DNA from: Methylococcales bacterium
GTDB taxonomy: Bacteria; Pseudomonadota; Gammaproteobacteria; Methylococcales; Methylomonadaceae
Direction of reading: 5' to 3'
Assembly (NCBI GenBank): GCA_009692395.1
Contig: SHZG01000100.1
Span: 1 to 8,494 of the forward strand
DNA: 8,494 nt
Below, one piece after another: positions 1-7,296 of this stretch. Positions within the stretch are counted from its first letter, which is position 1. Each line of letters begins with the position of its first letter. The notes under the pieces were generated by a model. The model saw only the letters and a program-made list of their open reading frames with translations. It was not told the DNA's origin and did no database searches. A program made the position numbers and the translations under genes.

Positions 1-158
1 AGCAGAAAGAAAAACTGCTCCACTGATACACTGTTCTCTCAGCTCTTTTAAATCATTTTATTTTGCTTTGGCTATAGCAGCTCATAAGGTCTTTTAGGTA
101 AGTGTGATTTTATTCTGCCCGTGATTTTAATCTATCATCACAGATTTAACTCACTACC
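1..158 (+). mobile_element. Terminal remnant of an IS1-family-like element
   Basis: Bases 139-158 read as a near copy of the inner end of the IS1-family element at the right edge of this window: 19 of 20 bases agree with the reverse complement of 8354-8373, and the match weakens but continues inward to about base 123 (roughly 29 of 36 positions). The element would therefore end at about 158 and extend leftward out of the window, with its 3' end facing ppdK. I found no recognisable transposase in bases 1-120, where all plus-strand frames are short or stopped, so this copy is decayed or a distant relative. The left limit is unknown, and only the terminal 35 or so bases are directly supported. 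Confidence 0.5.
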
Positions 159-174
159 AACACGCACTCATCAT

Positions 175-202
175 TTGACACCATTGCTAGTAAGCCTAGA
201 AT
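175..202 (+). promoter_or_regulatory. Sigma70-type promoter of ppdK
   Basis: A perfect -35 hexamer TTGACA (175-180) lies 16 bp before TAGAAT (197-202), which matches the -10 consensus at five of six positions. Transcription would begin near 209 and give a leader of about 33 bases before the ppdK start at 242. The promoter lies just outside the IS1-like terminus that ends at 158, so it seems to belong to the chromosome and not to the element. Confidence 0.7.
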
Positions 203-231
203 ACACACTTTTTATACCCTAATGCCTATTC

Positions 232-235
232 GGAG
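232..235 (+). promoter_or_regulatory. Ribosome binding site of ppdK
   Basis: GGAG stands six bases before the ATG at 242. This fixes the ppdK start and fits a protein that begins shortly before the conserved GGKGANL segment. Confidence 0.7.
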
Positions 236-241
236 TAACTT

Positions 242-2992
242 ATGACAAAGCAATACATTTATTCATTTCACAACGGTGATGGAAAAAACAAAGTATTACT
301 GGGTGGCAAAGGCGCGAATTTGTGTGAAATGACGCAAATCGGCTTAAATGTTCCCCCTGGTTTTGTCATTACGACCGAAGCCTGTTTAGATTATTTACAA
401 GATAAACAATTACCCGATGGCTTAATGGCTGATGTTAAGCAACAGATACTAGGCATTGAACAAGCCAGCGGCAAACAATTTGGGGCGAGTGTTAAACCTT
501 TATTGGTATCCGTGCGCTCAGGTTCAGCGATTTCTATGCCTGGAATGATGGACACGATTTTAAACCTCGGTTTAAATCAAGCGACCCTCAAAGGTTTAAT
601 TGATGAAACCCAAGACCCACGGTTTGCCTACGATGCCTACCGCCGTTTTATTCAATTATTCGGTAAAGTCGCTCTCGGCATTAATGATGAAAAATTTGAC
701 GAACATTTTGCCAGTGTTAAACGACAAGCAGGCATTAAAGCCGATGTCGCCTTAGATGCGGTTCATTTACAAGCAATCAGTGAATTATTTTTACAAGTCG
801 TCTTAGAAGAAACTGGTAGACCGTTTCCAGAAGATGTTTATGAGCAGCTAGAAATTTCTATTAAAGCCGTCTTTAACTCGTGGACAGGCAAACGCGCAGT
901 TGATTATCGTCGTGAATTTCATATTACTCCAAAACAAGCCAACGGCACGGCAGTCAATGTCGTCACGATGGTGTTTGGTAATATGGGTAATGATTGCGCT
1001 ACAGGGGTCGGCTTTACGCGTAACCCTGGAACGGGTGAAAATGAAATGTACGGTGAATACTTAGTCAATGCTCAAGGTGAAGACGTGGTTGCTGGCATTC
1101 GCACCCCCAAACCTGTACAAGAACTGGCAGTAGAAATGCCTGATTTGTATCGGCAATTAGTTGAATTACGCAATAAACTGGAAACCCATTATCACGAAGT
1201 ACAAGACTATGAATACACCATTGAACGCGGTGTGTTGTATTGTTTACAAACGCGCAATGGCAAAATGAATGCCGCCGCGATGGTAAGAACCTCTGTTGAA
1301 ATGGTTGCCGAAGGACTTATTAACAAAGAACGTGCGTTATTGCGTATTGATCCTGAGTGGTTAGAGCAGTTATTACATCCACAATTAGACCCCAACAACA
1401 CAATCCCTGCGTTAGCGCAAGGCTTGCCAGCCTCACCAGGTGCGGCGTGCGGCAAATGTGTCTTTGAAGCCGATGCCGCAGAAATCATGGGGCGAGCAGG
1501 TGAAAAAGTTATTTTAGTGCGTGAAGAAACCAAGCCTGAAGACATCCACGGCTTTTTTGCCTCACAAGGTATTTTAACCAGTCGTGGCGGTAAAACCTCA
1601 CACGCGGCAGTGGTGGCGCGTGGCATGGGTAAAGCCTGTGTTGCGGGTGCAGAAGATATTAAAGTGGATGTAAAATCCCGTTCAGCGGTGATTGGTGATA
1701 CGCGTTTACGCGAAGGCGATATTATTACCATTGATGGCACAACAGGGCTGATTTATTTGGGTGAAATAGCGACTATTGAGCCACACGTTTCCAAAGAACT
1801 ACACACGTTATTGGGCTGGGCAGATAGTGTCGCGACTTTAAAAGTTCATGCGAATGTTGACACCCCAGAACGTGCCAAAATGGCGGCCAGTTTCGGCGCG
1901 GCAGGCATTGGTTTATGTCGTACTGAACGAATGTTTAATGCTAAAGATCGTCTGCCTTTAGTGATTGATATGATACTTGCCAATGATTGTGAAACGCGTA
2001 AAACAGCGTTGGAAAAATTATTCCCCATTCAACGTCAAGATTTTATTGAGTTGTTCACCGCGATGTCACCTCACGCTGTCACTGTGCGTTTACTTGATCC
2101 ACCGATGCACGAGTTTTTACCGAGTGAGCATCAGTTACAAGACGAAATTAACGCCTTGCAACATTATGAAACCATTGTCAGAGGGCAACGTGTCACCCTC
2201 GATACGCTTGGAATGCAGCAAGACGCATTACCCGCACCGTTCGATCATCTTAACGAAGAAGTCATTAATGCCGCGATACTCAAAAAGCAGTTGGTATTGA
2301 AAAAAGTGCTGGATTTGTACGAAGTCAATCCGATGTTAGGGCATAGAGGCGTGCGTTTAGGAATGTCTTATCCTGAAATTTACAAAATGCAAATTCGTTC
2401 CATTTTGGAAGCGGCGGCGATTTGTATGCAACAAGGTATTGAAATCGCCCCTGAAATCATGGTGCCACAAGTCATTACCTCGCAAGAACTGAAACAAGTG
2501 AAAGTCTACGTTGATGAAATTCAACAAGATGTAGAAAGTCGTTACAATCTGAAATTGAAATTTAAATTTGGCACGATGGTAGAAACCGTTCGCGCTTGTA
2601 CTCGCGCAGGCGAATTAGCCAATATTGCTGAATTTTTCTCTTTTGGCACGAACGACTTAACCCAAGCCACGTTCTCATTTTCACGCGAAGATGCTGAAAA
2701 TAAATTCTTACCGTTGTATAACGAAGCAGGTTTGCTAAAAGATAATCCGTTTGATGTGTTAGATGTCAAAGGTGTCGGTCAGTTAATGAAAATGACGGTG
2801 GAGCTAGGCAGAGCGACACGCCCTGATATTAAAATCGGTATTTGCGGTGAACAAGGCGGACATCCACAGTCCATTCGTTTTTGCCATCATATCAAGTTGA
2901 ATTATGTGTCTTGTTCCGCGCCGCGCATACCGATTGCTAGATTAGCAGCGGCTCATGCGAAGTTACTGGACGATAGCTACACGCTCGACTAA
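242..2992 (+). CDS. ppdK: Pyruvate, phosphate dikinase
   Basis: This enzyme interconverts pyruvate, ATP and phosphate with phosphoenolpyruvate, AMP and diphosphate, in the cytoplasm. Depending on conditions it feeds gluconeogenesis or acts as a diphosphate-linked glycolytic step. The N-terminal nucleotide-binding domain shows GGKGANL (21-27) and the SVRSGSAISMPGMMDT segment (90-104). The swivelling domain carries GGKTSHAAVVARG with phospho-accepting His454 and the adjacent Thr452, which is the regulatory position in plant enzymes. The C-terminal PEP/pyruvate barrel has LCRTER (558-563), GTMVET (777-782), FGTNDLTQ (801-808) and the catalytic Cys891 in YVSCSAPR. At 916 residues it exceeds the common length of about 875. 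The surplus is mainly an insertion of roughly 35-40 residues between about 635 and 690, before NPMLGHRG. All key residues are present, so it should be active. It has its own promoter and a following hairpin, so it is probably transcribed alone. Confidence 0.97.
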   Translation: MTKQYIYSFHNGDGKNKVLLGGKGANLCEMTQIGLNVPPGFVITTEACLDYLQDKQLPDGLMADVKQQILGIEQASGKQFGASVKPLLVSVRSGSAISMPGMMDTILNLGLNQATLKGLIDETQDPRFAYDAYRRFIQLFGKVALGINDEKFDEHFASVKRQAGIKADVALDAVHLQAISELFLQVVLEETGRPFPEDVYEQLEISIKAVFNSWTGKRAVDYRREFHITPKQANGTAVNVVTMVFGNMGNDCATGVGFTRNPGTGENEMYGEYLVNAQGEDVVAGIRTPKPVQELAVEMPDLYRQLVELRNKLETHYHEVQDYEYTIERGVLYCLQTRNGKMNAAAMVRTSVEMVAEGLINKERALLRIDPEWLEQLLHPQLDPNNTIPALAQGLPASPGAACGKCVFEADAAEIMGRAGEKVILVREETKPEDIHGFFASQGILTSRGGKTSHAAVVARGMGKACVAGAEDIKVDVKSRSAVIGDTRLREGDIITIDGTTGLIYLGEIATIEPHVSKELHTLLGWADSVATLKVHANVDTPERAKMAASFGAAGIGLCRTERMFNAKDRLPLVIDMILANDCETRKTALEKLFPIQRQDFIELFTAMSPHAVTVRLLDPPMHEFLPSEHQLQDEINALQHYETIVRGQRVTLDTLGMQQDALPAPFDHLNEEVINAAILKKQLVLKKVLDLYEVNPMLGHRGVRLGMSYPEIYKMQIRSILEAAAICMQQGIEIAPEIMVPQVITSQELKQVKVYVDEIQQDVESRYNLKLKFKFGTMVETVRACTRAGELANIAEFFSFGTNDLTQATFSFSREDAENKFLPLYNEAGLLKDNPFDVLDVKGVGQLMKMTVELGRATRPDIKIGICGEQGGHPQSIRFCHHIKLNYVSCSAPRIPIARLAAAHAKLLDDSYTLD

Positions 2993-3054
2993 CACCCGCG
3001 TAACTTGGGTTGCCGATGTTTGGCAGCCCAAGTTTATTCCAAGCGTTACGGGTG
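2993..3054 (+). terminator. Strong hairpin after ppdK, probable terminator
   Basis: Bases 3002-3014 pair with 3022-3034 as a 13 bp stem with one G-U pair and a 7-base loop, followed by a short T-rich stretch (3033-3038). An outer, weaker inverted repeat encloses it: CACCCG(CG)TAAC near 2993-3004 pairs with GTTACGGGTG near 3045-3054. The position ten bases after the ppdK stop suggests termination or 3' end protection. The poor T-tract and the nested outer arms leave open that this is another palindromic repeat unit of the kind seen later in the window. Confidence 0.6.
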
Positions 3055-3075
3055 CGTGCAATGCCCCCCTACAAT

Positions 3076-3882
3076 ATGAAACCATACAAATTCTCTATTA
3101 TCATTCCCACGCTGAACGAAGCGAACACTATTCAAGCCTATTTGCTAACGCTGCAAGTCTTACGCGCCTGTGCTGAAATTATTGTTGTTGATGGCGGTAG
3201 TAATGATGACACTTTGTTGTTAGCTACGCCATACACGGATAAAATTCTACAAGCCAATCAAGGACGCGCCACGCAAATGAATCACGGCGCGAAACACGCG
3301 ACAGGTGAAATTTTGTTATTTTTACACGCGGATACAACATTACCTGAACACGCCTTAACACTCATTGAGCAAAGCATTACGCCGCAACAACCGTGGGGAC
3401 GCTTTGATATTCAACTACGCGCTGAACCAAACAACAATCTCGTTACCGCGCGTAGCAAAGAAATGCAGTGGCAACGCCCCGCGTTGCACAGACCGCAGCG
3501 CGATCTAACTGAGTTCCCACACAGCGCGTGGGAACTAGGTATGCTAAAAATCATCGCCTTTATGATGAACTGGCGTTCGCGTTTAACAGGTATTTGCACA
3601 GGCGACCAAGCACTATTTGTCAATAAAAGCGCGTTTACTGCGGTCGGCGGCTATCCTGAGCTTGCCTTAATGGAAGACATCACTCTCAGCCGTGCATTAA
3701 AAAAACTGAGTCCACCTGTGTGCTTGAGGGCTAAAGTCACCAGCTCTGCACGCCGCTGGCAACAGCACGGCATCTACAAAACAATCGTACTGATGTGGAG
3801 TTTACGACTACGCTATTACTTGGGTGCAAACCCCACATTTTTGACTGAACTTTATCGCATGGGGACATTATGGAAACGTTAA
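3076..3882 (+). CDS. Family 2 glycosyltransferase, TIGR04283 type
   Basis: This is a GT-A fold glycosyltransferase whose donor and acceptor are unknown. From the ATG at 3076 (268 residues) it shows the N-terminal strand and motif FSIIIPTLNE (6-15), the nucleotide-binding VVDGGSNDDT (37-46), GRATQMNHGA (63-72), the metal-site region LFLHADTTLP (81-90), TGICTGDQALF (171-181) and the acidic motif LMEDITLSR (198-206). The RRWQQHG segment near the C terminus is typical of TIGR04283 proteins, described as rSAM/selenodomain-associated transferase 2. Residues about 117-155 have no counterpart in the family as I know it and contain a DNA palindrome, so a repeat seems to have inserted in frame. Starts upstream at TTG 3010 or ATG 3016 would lie inside the terminator hairpin. 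ATG 3061, with a weak GGTG before it, is a real alternative. The gene overlaps the next by 13 bases. Family is confident, function unknown. Confidence 0.88.
   Translation: MKPYKFSIIIPTLNEANTIQAYLLTLQVLRACAEIIVVDGGSNDDTLLLATPYTDKILQANQGRATQMNHGAKHATGEILLFLHADTTLPEHALTLIEQSITPQQPWGRFDIQLRAEPNNNLVTARSKEMQWQRPALHRPQRDLTEFPHSAWELGMLKIIAFMMNWRSRLTGICTGDQALFVNKSAFTAVGGYPELALMEDITLSRALKKLSPPVCLRAKVTSSARRWQQHGIYKTIVLMWSLRLRYYLGANPTFLTELYRMGTLWKR
3512..3536. repeat. Palindromic repeat inside the glycosyltransferase gene
   Basis: AGTTCCCAC (3512-3520) and GTGGGAACT (3528-3536) form a perfect 9 bp stem with a 7-base loop. A second small inverted repeat, GCAACG and CGTTGC, lies just upstream near 3471-3487. 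Both fall within the stretch 3424-3540 that encodes residues not expected in this protein family. Hairpins with a GTTCCCAC/GTGGGAAC stem are a familiar type of dispersed intergenic repeat in gammaproteobacteria, so this is probably an absorbed copy. Confidence 0.6.
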
Positions 3883-4658
3883 TTCGCTTAGGCTTTGCAC
3901 TAGGCATTTTTGCTTTGATGATAACGTGGGAAGTGCTTAGCCCACGCAGAACGCAATCACAACATCGGCAACGTCGCTGGTCAATTAATCTAGGGCTTGC
4001 GGCATTTAATATGCTGGTTATGCGCGTTAGTATCGGCAGCTTAGCGTATTTGAGTGCGGTGAATGCGTCTGAGCAGTCCATCGGGTTATTAAATCTAGTC
4101 GCCGTGCCTGAATGGCTGGCAATAATTATTACCCTTTTATTTTTGGATATGGCGATTTATTGCCAGCATATCGTCTCGCATCGCTGGTCTTTATTGTGGC
4201 GATTACATCAAGTGCATCATACCGATTTGGTGTTTGATACGACCACGGCGGTGTGTTTTCATCCGTTGGAAATTGTGATTTCTATGGGCTATAAAGTACT
4301 GTGTATTACTATTATCGGCGCGAATCCGTGGGCAGTACTGGCATTTGAAGTGTTGCTTAATGGCGCGGCTTTGTTTAATCACAGTAATATCAATCTGCCA
4401 CTTACGGTGGATAAAGTTATTCGCACGGTGCTGGTTACGCCCGATATGCACCGTATTCATCATTCCACTGATGCAGTGGAATACAACAGCAATTACGGCT
4501 TTTGCTTGTCCTGTTGGGATAAAGTCTTCAATACTTATAACGCAGAACCCAAACAGCCGCACACCACGATGGACATCGGTTTAACACCTTACCGCGACCC
4601 GCAGGCATTGGGTTTTATCGCGCTGTTATTGTTACCGTTTAAAGCAGTGCGCCGTTGA
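3870..4658 (+). CDS. Fatty acid hydroxylase / sterol desaturase family membrane protein
   Basis: This is an integral membrane di-iron oxygenase of the fatty acid hydroxylase superfamily (PF04116 type), which hydroxylates or desaturates lipid substrates using O2. The histidine ligands are all present: H100xxxH104, the HQVHH box (H113, H116, H117), H131 in FHP, H171 in NHSN, and the HRIHH box (H194, H197, H198). Hydrophobic stretches at about 3-20, 40-62, 80-98, 134-165 and 245-258 fit several membrane passes with the histidines on the cytoplasmic face. The 262-residue length is normal. The ATG has GGGGA (3861-3865) close upstream and lies inside the end of the glycosyltransferase gene. The substrate cannot be told from sequence; a sterol is unlikely in a bacterium of this kind, and a fatty acyl, carotenoid or hopanoid-type lipid is more plausible. 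Placement between two transferases suggests a modified glycolipid. Confidence 0.9.
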   Translation: METLIRLGFALGIFALMITWEVLSPRRTQSQHRQRRWSINLGLAAFNMLVMRVSIGSLAYLSAVNASEQSIGLLNLVAVPEWLAIIITLLFLDMAIYCQHIVSHRWSLLWRLHQVHHTDLVFDTTTAVCFHPLEIVISMGYKVLCITIIGANPWAVLAFEVLLNGAALFNHSNINLPLTVDKVIRTVLVTPDMHRIHHSTDAVEYNSNYGFCLSCWDKVFNTYNAEPKQPHTTMDIGLTPYRDPQALGFIALLLLPFKAVRR

Positions 4659-5296
4659 TGAATTATCAATACCCCAATGCAGTGTTGCTGATTTTTTGCA
4701 AAGCACCGCTTACAGGTCAGGTGAACACCCGTTTAATGCCTGACTTAACAGCTGAACAAGCCGCGCAGTTACATTGTGAACTGAGTTTAAACACCTTGCA
4801 ACGCGCGACTCAACAGCCGCTCTGTCCTGTACAGTTATGGTGTACGCCGTCGATAGACCATGATTTTTTTATCACCGCTGAACAGCATTACCCACTAACA
4901 CGCCACCTACAACAAGGCGCAGATTTAGGCGAACGTATGAATCACGCGCTGAGTATTGCGCTTAAAAATTATCAACGCGCCATTCTAATCGGTTGCGACT
5001 GCCCGTCATTAACCCCGCACGATTTAGCAACCGCCATTAGCATTTTAAATAAAACAACGACGGCGGTAATCGCACCCGCTGAAGATGGTGGTTATGTACT
5101 GATAGGTGTAAATCGTCCACACCCTGAATTATTTTCTGAGATGCCGTGGAGCAATCCACAATTGATGGCAGAAACTCGCACCCGTTGTCAACAACAGCGA
5201 ATTAACTATTATGAATTGGCAATGCAATGGGATGTGGATACGCCCGCTGATTTAGCGCGGTATCGACGCTGGCGCAATGAATTATTTAAAAATTAA
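4658..5296 (+). CDS. DUF2064 / TIGR04282 family transferase
   Basis: This is a GT-A-like nucleotidyl- or glycosyltransferase of the DUF2064 family, described as rSAM/selenodomain-associated transferase 1. The 212 residues show IFCKAPLTGQVNTRL (12-26), equivalent to the usual IFxKxPxxGxVKTRL, then GADLGERM (87-94), GCDCPSLTP (112-120), APAEDGGYVLIG (139-150), the conserved MPWS (162-165) and WDVDTPADL (191-199). The ATG at 4658 shares its A with the TGA of the preceding gene (TGATG), which favours it over TTG at 4655 and implies translational coupling. In other genomes this family is often found near TIGR04283 glycosyltransferases, including in arsenosugar loci with the radical SAM protein ArsS; no radical SAM gene is visible here. 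The actual reaction is not known to me. Confidence 0.9.
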   Translation: MNYQYPNAVLLIFCKAPLTGQVNTRLMPDLTAEQAAQLHCELSLNTLQRATQQPLCPVQLWCTPSIDHDFFITAEQHYPLTRHLQQGADLGERMNHALSIALKNYQRAILIGCDCPSLTPHDLATAISILNKTTTAVIAPAEDGGYVLIGVNRPHPELFSEMPWSNPQLMAETRTRCQQQRINYYELAMQWDVDTPADLARYRRWRNELFKN

Positions 5297-5352
5297 ACCC
5301 TTGCCATCATTTAGCCAAGCGTACTCTGCTATTAAAAATACTGATTAACCGC

Positions 5353-5358
5353 TATAAT
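5353..5358 (+). promoter_or_regulatory. Possible -10 element of the proA operon
   Basis: A perfect TATAAT lies 34 bases before the proA start, in the only sizeable gap between the transferase cassette and proA. No good -35 hexamer stands 16-18 bp upstream (the sequence there is TATTAA-like), so the promoter would be weak or depend on an activator. No hairpin terminator is visible after the preceding gene, so readthrough from the upstream cassette remains possible. Confidence 0.4.
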
Positions 5359-5392
5359 CGCGTGTTACTTTATTCATTCAGCGAGTTACAGA

Positions 5393-6649
5393 GTGGACAT
5401 CAAAGATTATATGCACCGCCTGGGTCAGCAGGCAAAACAAGCAGGGCGTGAAATCAGCCGTGCGGATTCCAACCAAAAAAATGCAGCGTTGTTAAGCATT
5501 GCTGACGCATTGGCTAGCAACAGTGCGTTATTAATCACTGAAAATCAAAAAGATTTAGCGGCAGGGAAGGAAAATGGTTTAGATGCTGCGTCATTAGACC
5601 GATTGGCATTAACTTCTGCTGGCATTAACGCAATGATAGCAGGGCTGAAACAAGTCGCTGCGTTGCCTGATCCTGTCGGTGAAATCACCGATTTAAGTTA
5701 TCGCCCTAGTGGCATACAAGTTGGACAAATGCGCGTGCCGTTAGGCGTGATTGGGATTATTTATGAATCCCGTCCGAATGTCACTGTCGATGCAGCGGCG
5801 TTGTGTTTAAAGTCAGGCAATGCCTGTATTTTACGCGGCGGTTCAGAAGCGATTCATTCTAATCAAGCAATTGCTAATTGTATTACTCAAGGTTTAGCCG
5901 TGGCTGGCTTGCCTGTGACCGCTGTGCAGCTTGTGGCAACTACCGACCGTGCCGCAGTTGGCGAACTCATTACATTAAAACAATACGTGGATGTTATCGT
6001 GCCACGCGGCGGTAAAAGTTTGATTGAGCGGATTAGCAAAGACGCAACCATTCCTGTCATTAAACATTTGGATGGTATTTGTCACGTTTATATTGATGAT
6101 ACAGCCGACATTAACAAAGCCATTGCCATTGCGATAAATGCTAAAACCCATCGTTACGGCGTGTGTAATGCAATGGAAACCTTGCTGATTGCAGAAAGTA
6201 TCGCGCCTAAAGTGTTACCCAAATTGGTTGCACAATACCACGCTCAAGGCGTTGAATTACGCGGTTGTGCTAAAACCTGTTCATTGGTTATAGACTGCAT
6301 TCGCGCCACTGAAGTTGATTGGCAGACCGAATACCTAGCGCCGATTTTATCCATTAAAATCGTTGCTGGCATTGATGAAGCCATCGCGCATATTAGTCAA
6401 TACAGCTCTGCGCATACTGAATCGATTGTGACTGAAAATTACACATTGGCACGGCGTTTTTTGCGTGAAGTCGATTCCAGCTCCGTGATGGTGAATGCGT
6501 CCACGCGGTTTGCGGATGGTTTTGAATATGGTTTAGGTGCGGAACTTGGTATCAGTACCGATAAACTTCACGCCCGTGGCCCAGTCGGTGTCAAGGGTTT
6601 AACGTCATTAAAATATATCGTGTTAGGCGATGGGCATATCAGACAGTAA
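5393..6649 (+). CDS. proA: Glutamate-5-semialdehyde dehydrogenase (gamma-glutamyl phosphate reductase)
   Basis: ProA reduces gamma-glutamyl phosphate with NADPH to glutamate-5-semialdehyde, the second step of proline synthesis from glutamate. The 418 residues match the family's usual length. Visible landmarks are PLGVIGIIYESRPNVTVD (116-133), ILRGGSEA (146-153), VIVPRGGKSLI (201-211), IPVIKHLDGICHVYID (220-235), catalytic Cys258 in THRYGVCNAMETLL, EVDSSSVMVNASTRFADG, and GLGAELGISTDKLHARGP near the C terminus. The chosen start is GTG at 5393, with GCGAG seven bases before it; the conserved N-terminal helix begins almost at once, so ATG 5411 would remove part of it. The stop is immediately followed by the nadD start. 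proB, the kinase that supplies the substrate, is not in this window. Confidence 0.97.
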   Translation: MDIKDYMHRLGQQAKQAGREISRADSNQKNAALLSIADALASNSALLITENQKDLAAGKENGLDAASLDRLALTSAGINAMIAGLKQVAALPDPVGEITDLSYRPSGIQVGQMRVPLGVIGIIYESRPNVTVDAAALCLKSGNACILRGGSEAIHSNQAIANCITQGLAVAGLPVTAVQLVATTDRAAVGELITLKQYVDVIVPRGGKSLIERISKDATIPVIKHLDGICHVYIDDTADINKAIAIAINAKTHRYGVCNAMETLLIAESIAPKVLPKLVAQYHAQGVELRGCAKTCSLVIDCIRATEVDWQTEYLAPILSIKIVAGIDEAIAHISQYSSAHTESIVTENYTLARRFLREVDSSSVMVNASTRFADGFEYGLGAELGISTDKLHARGPVGVKGLTSLKYIVLGDGHIRQ

Positions 6650-7273
6650 ATGATAGGCATATTTGGCGGCACATTTGACCCAATACATTACGGACATTTG
6701 CGTTCCGCGTTAGAAATGAAAGAAGCCTTCGACTTAACGGAAGTTCGTTTTATTCCCAGCGCGACACCGCCACATCGCAATCAACCCGCTGCCACCGCAG
6801 AGCAACGCTTGCAAATGGTCGCATTAGCAATACAAAATCAAAATCATTTTATTTGTGACGCAAGAGAACTAAATAGACATGGTTTCTCTTACATGGTCGA
6901 TACACTCGCCTCATTACGACAAGATTTTCCAGACCAGCCGCTGTTATTATTTATTGGTACGGATGCGTTTAATCAGTTAAACACATGGTATCAATGGCAG
7001 CGGCTAGTTGATTTTGCTCATATTGTTGTTATGACCAGACCGAGTTTTAACAACCAGCCACCCGATGATTTTTTTAAAGAACGATACACGACAAACAAGA
7101 CAGAATTAACAACGACGCTAGCAGGAAAATTATATTTTCATGCCGTCACTCAACTTGATATATCCGCAACCGCGATACGTCAGTTGATTGCTCAACAGCG
7201 CAATCCACGGTTTTTATTACCCGATGCGGGGATAGACTACATAACACAGCAACAGCTTTACGAGATTAATTAA
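6650..7273 (+). CDS. nadD: Nicotinate-nucleotide adenylyltransferase
   Basis: NadD joins ATP and nicotinate mononucleotide to give deamido-NAD and diphosphate, a step shared by NAD synthesis and salvage. The protein has 207 residues. It carries the nucleotidyltransferase signature GGTFDPIHYGH (6-16), RFIPSATPPHR (33-43), SYMVDTL (80-86), FIGTDAF (101-107), the tryptophans of NTWYQW (111-116) and the C-terminal ISATAIR (171-177), which is the ISxTxxR motif that binds phosphates. The ATG directly abuts the proA stop (TAAATG), there is no clear ribosome binding site, and the proA ribosome probably reinitiates here. It forms a housekeeping operon with proA and rsfS. All expected catalytic motifs are intact. 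Confidence 0.97.
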   Translation: MIGIFGGTFDPIHYGHLRSALEMKEAFDLTEVRFIPSATPPHRNQPAATAEQRLQMVALAIQNQNHFICDARELNRHGFSYMVDTLASLRQDFPDQPLLLFIGTDAFNQLNTWYQWQRLVDFAHIVVMTRPSFNNQPPDDFFKERYTTNKTELTTTLAGKLYFHAVTQLDISATAIRQLIAQQRNPRFLLPDAGIDYITQQQLYEIN

Positions 7274-7277
7274 TCTC
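7262..7277. repeat. 16 bp perfect palindrome across the nadD stop codon
   Basis: GAGATTAATTAATCTC is its own reverse complement and contains the nadD TAA. It lies 19 bases before the rsfS start. Having no loop it would make only a short hairpin in RNA; it might affect coupling between nadD and rsfS or be chance in an AT-rich junction. Confidence 0.45.
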
Positions 7278-7287
7278 ATTATTTATC

Positions 7288-7292
7288 AGGAA
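7288..7292 (+). promoter_or_regulatory. Ribosome binding site of rsfS
   Basis: AGGAA stands four bases before the ATG at 7297, giving rsfS its own initiation site, unlike nadD. It supports this start. Confidence 0.6.
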
Positions 7293-7296
7293 ACTC

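Noticed and set aside
1207..1740. 177-residue minus-strand open frame inside ppdK
   Set aside because: It lies wholly within the well-conserved ppdK coding sequence, including the catalytic histidine region, and looks like a codon-bias shadow with no recognisable motif.
3070..3075. TACAAT as a -10 box for the glycosyltransferase gene
   Set aside because: It abuts the ATG at 3076, so transcription would start inside the gene, and there is no usable -35 hexamer upstream.
5411..5413. ATG 5411 as the proA start instead of GTG 5393
   Set aside because: GTG 5393 has a plausible ribosome binding site and retains the full N-terminal helix expected for ProA; the later ATG would trim it.
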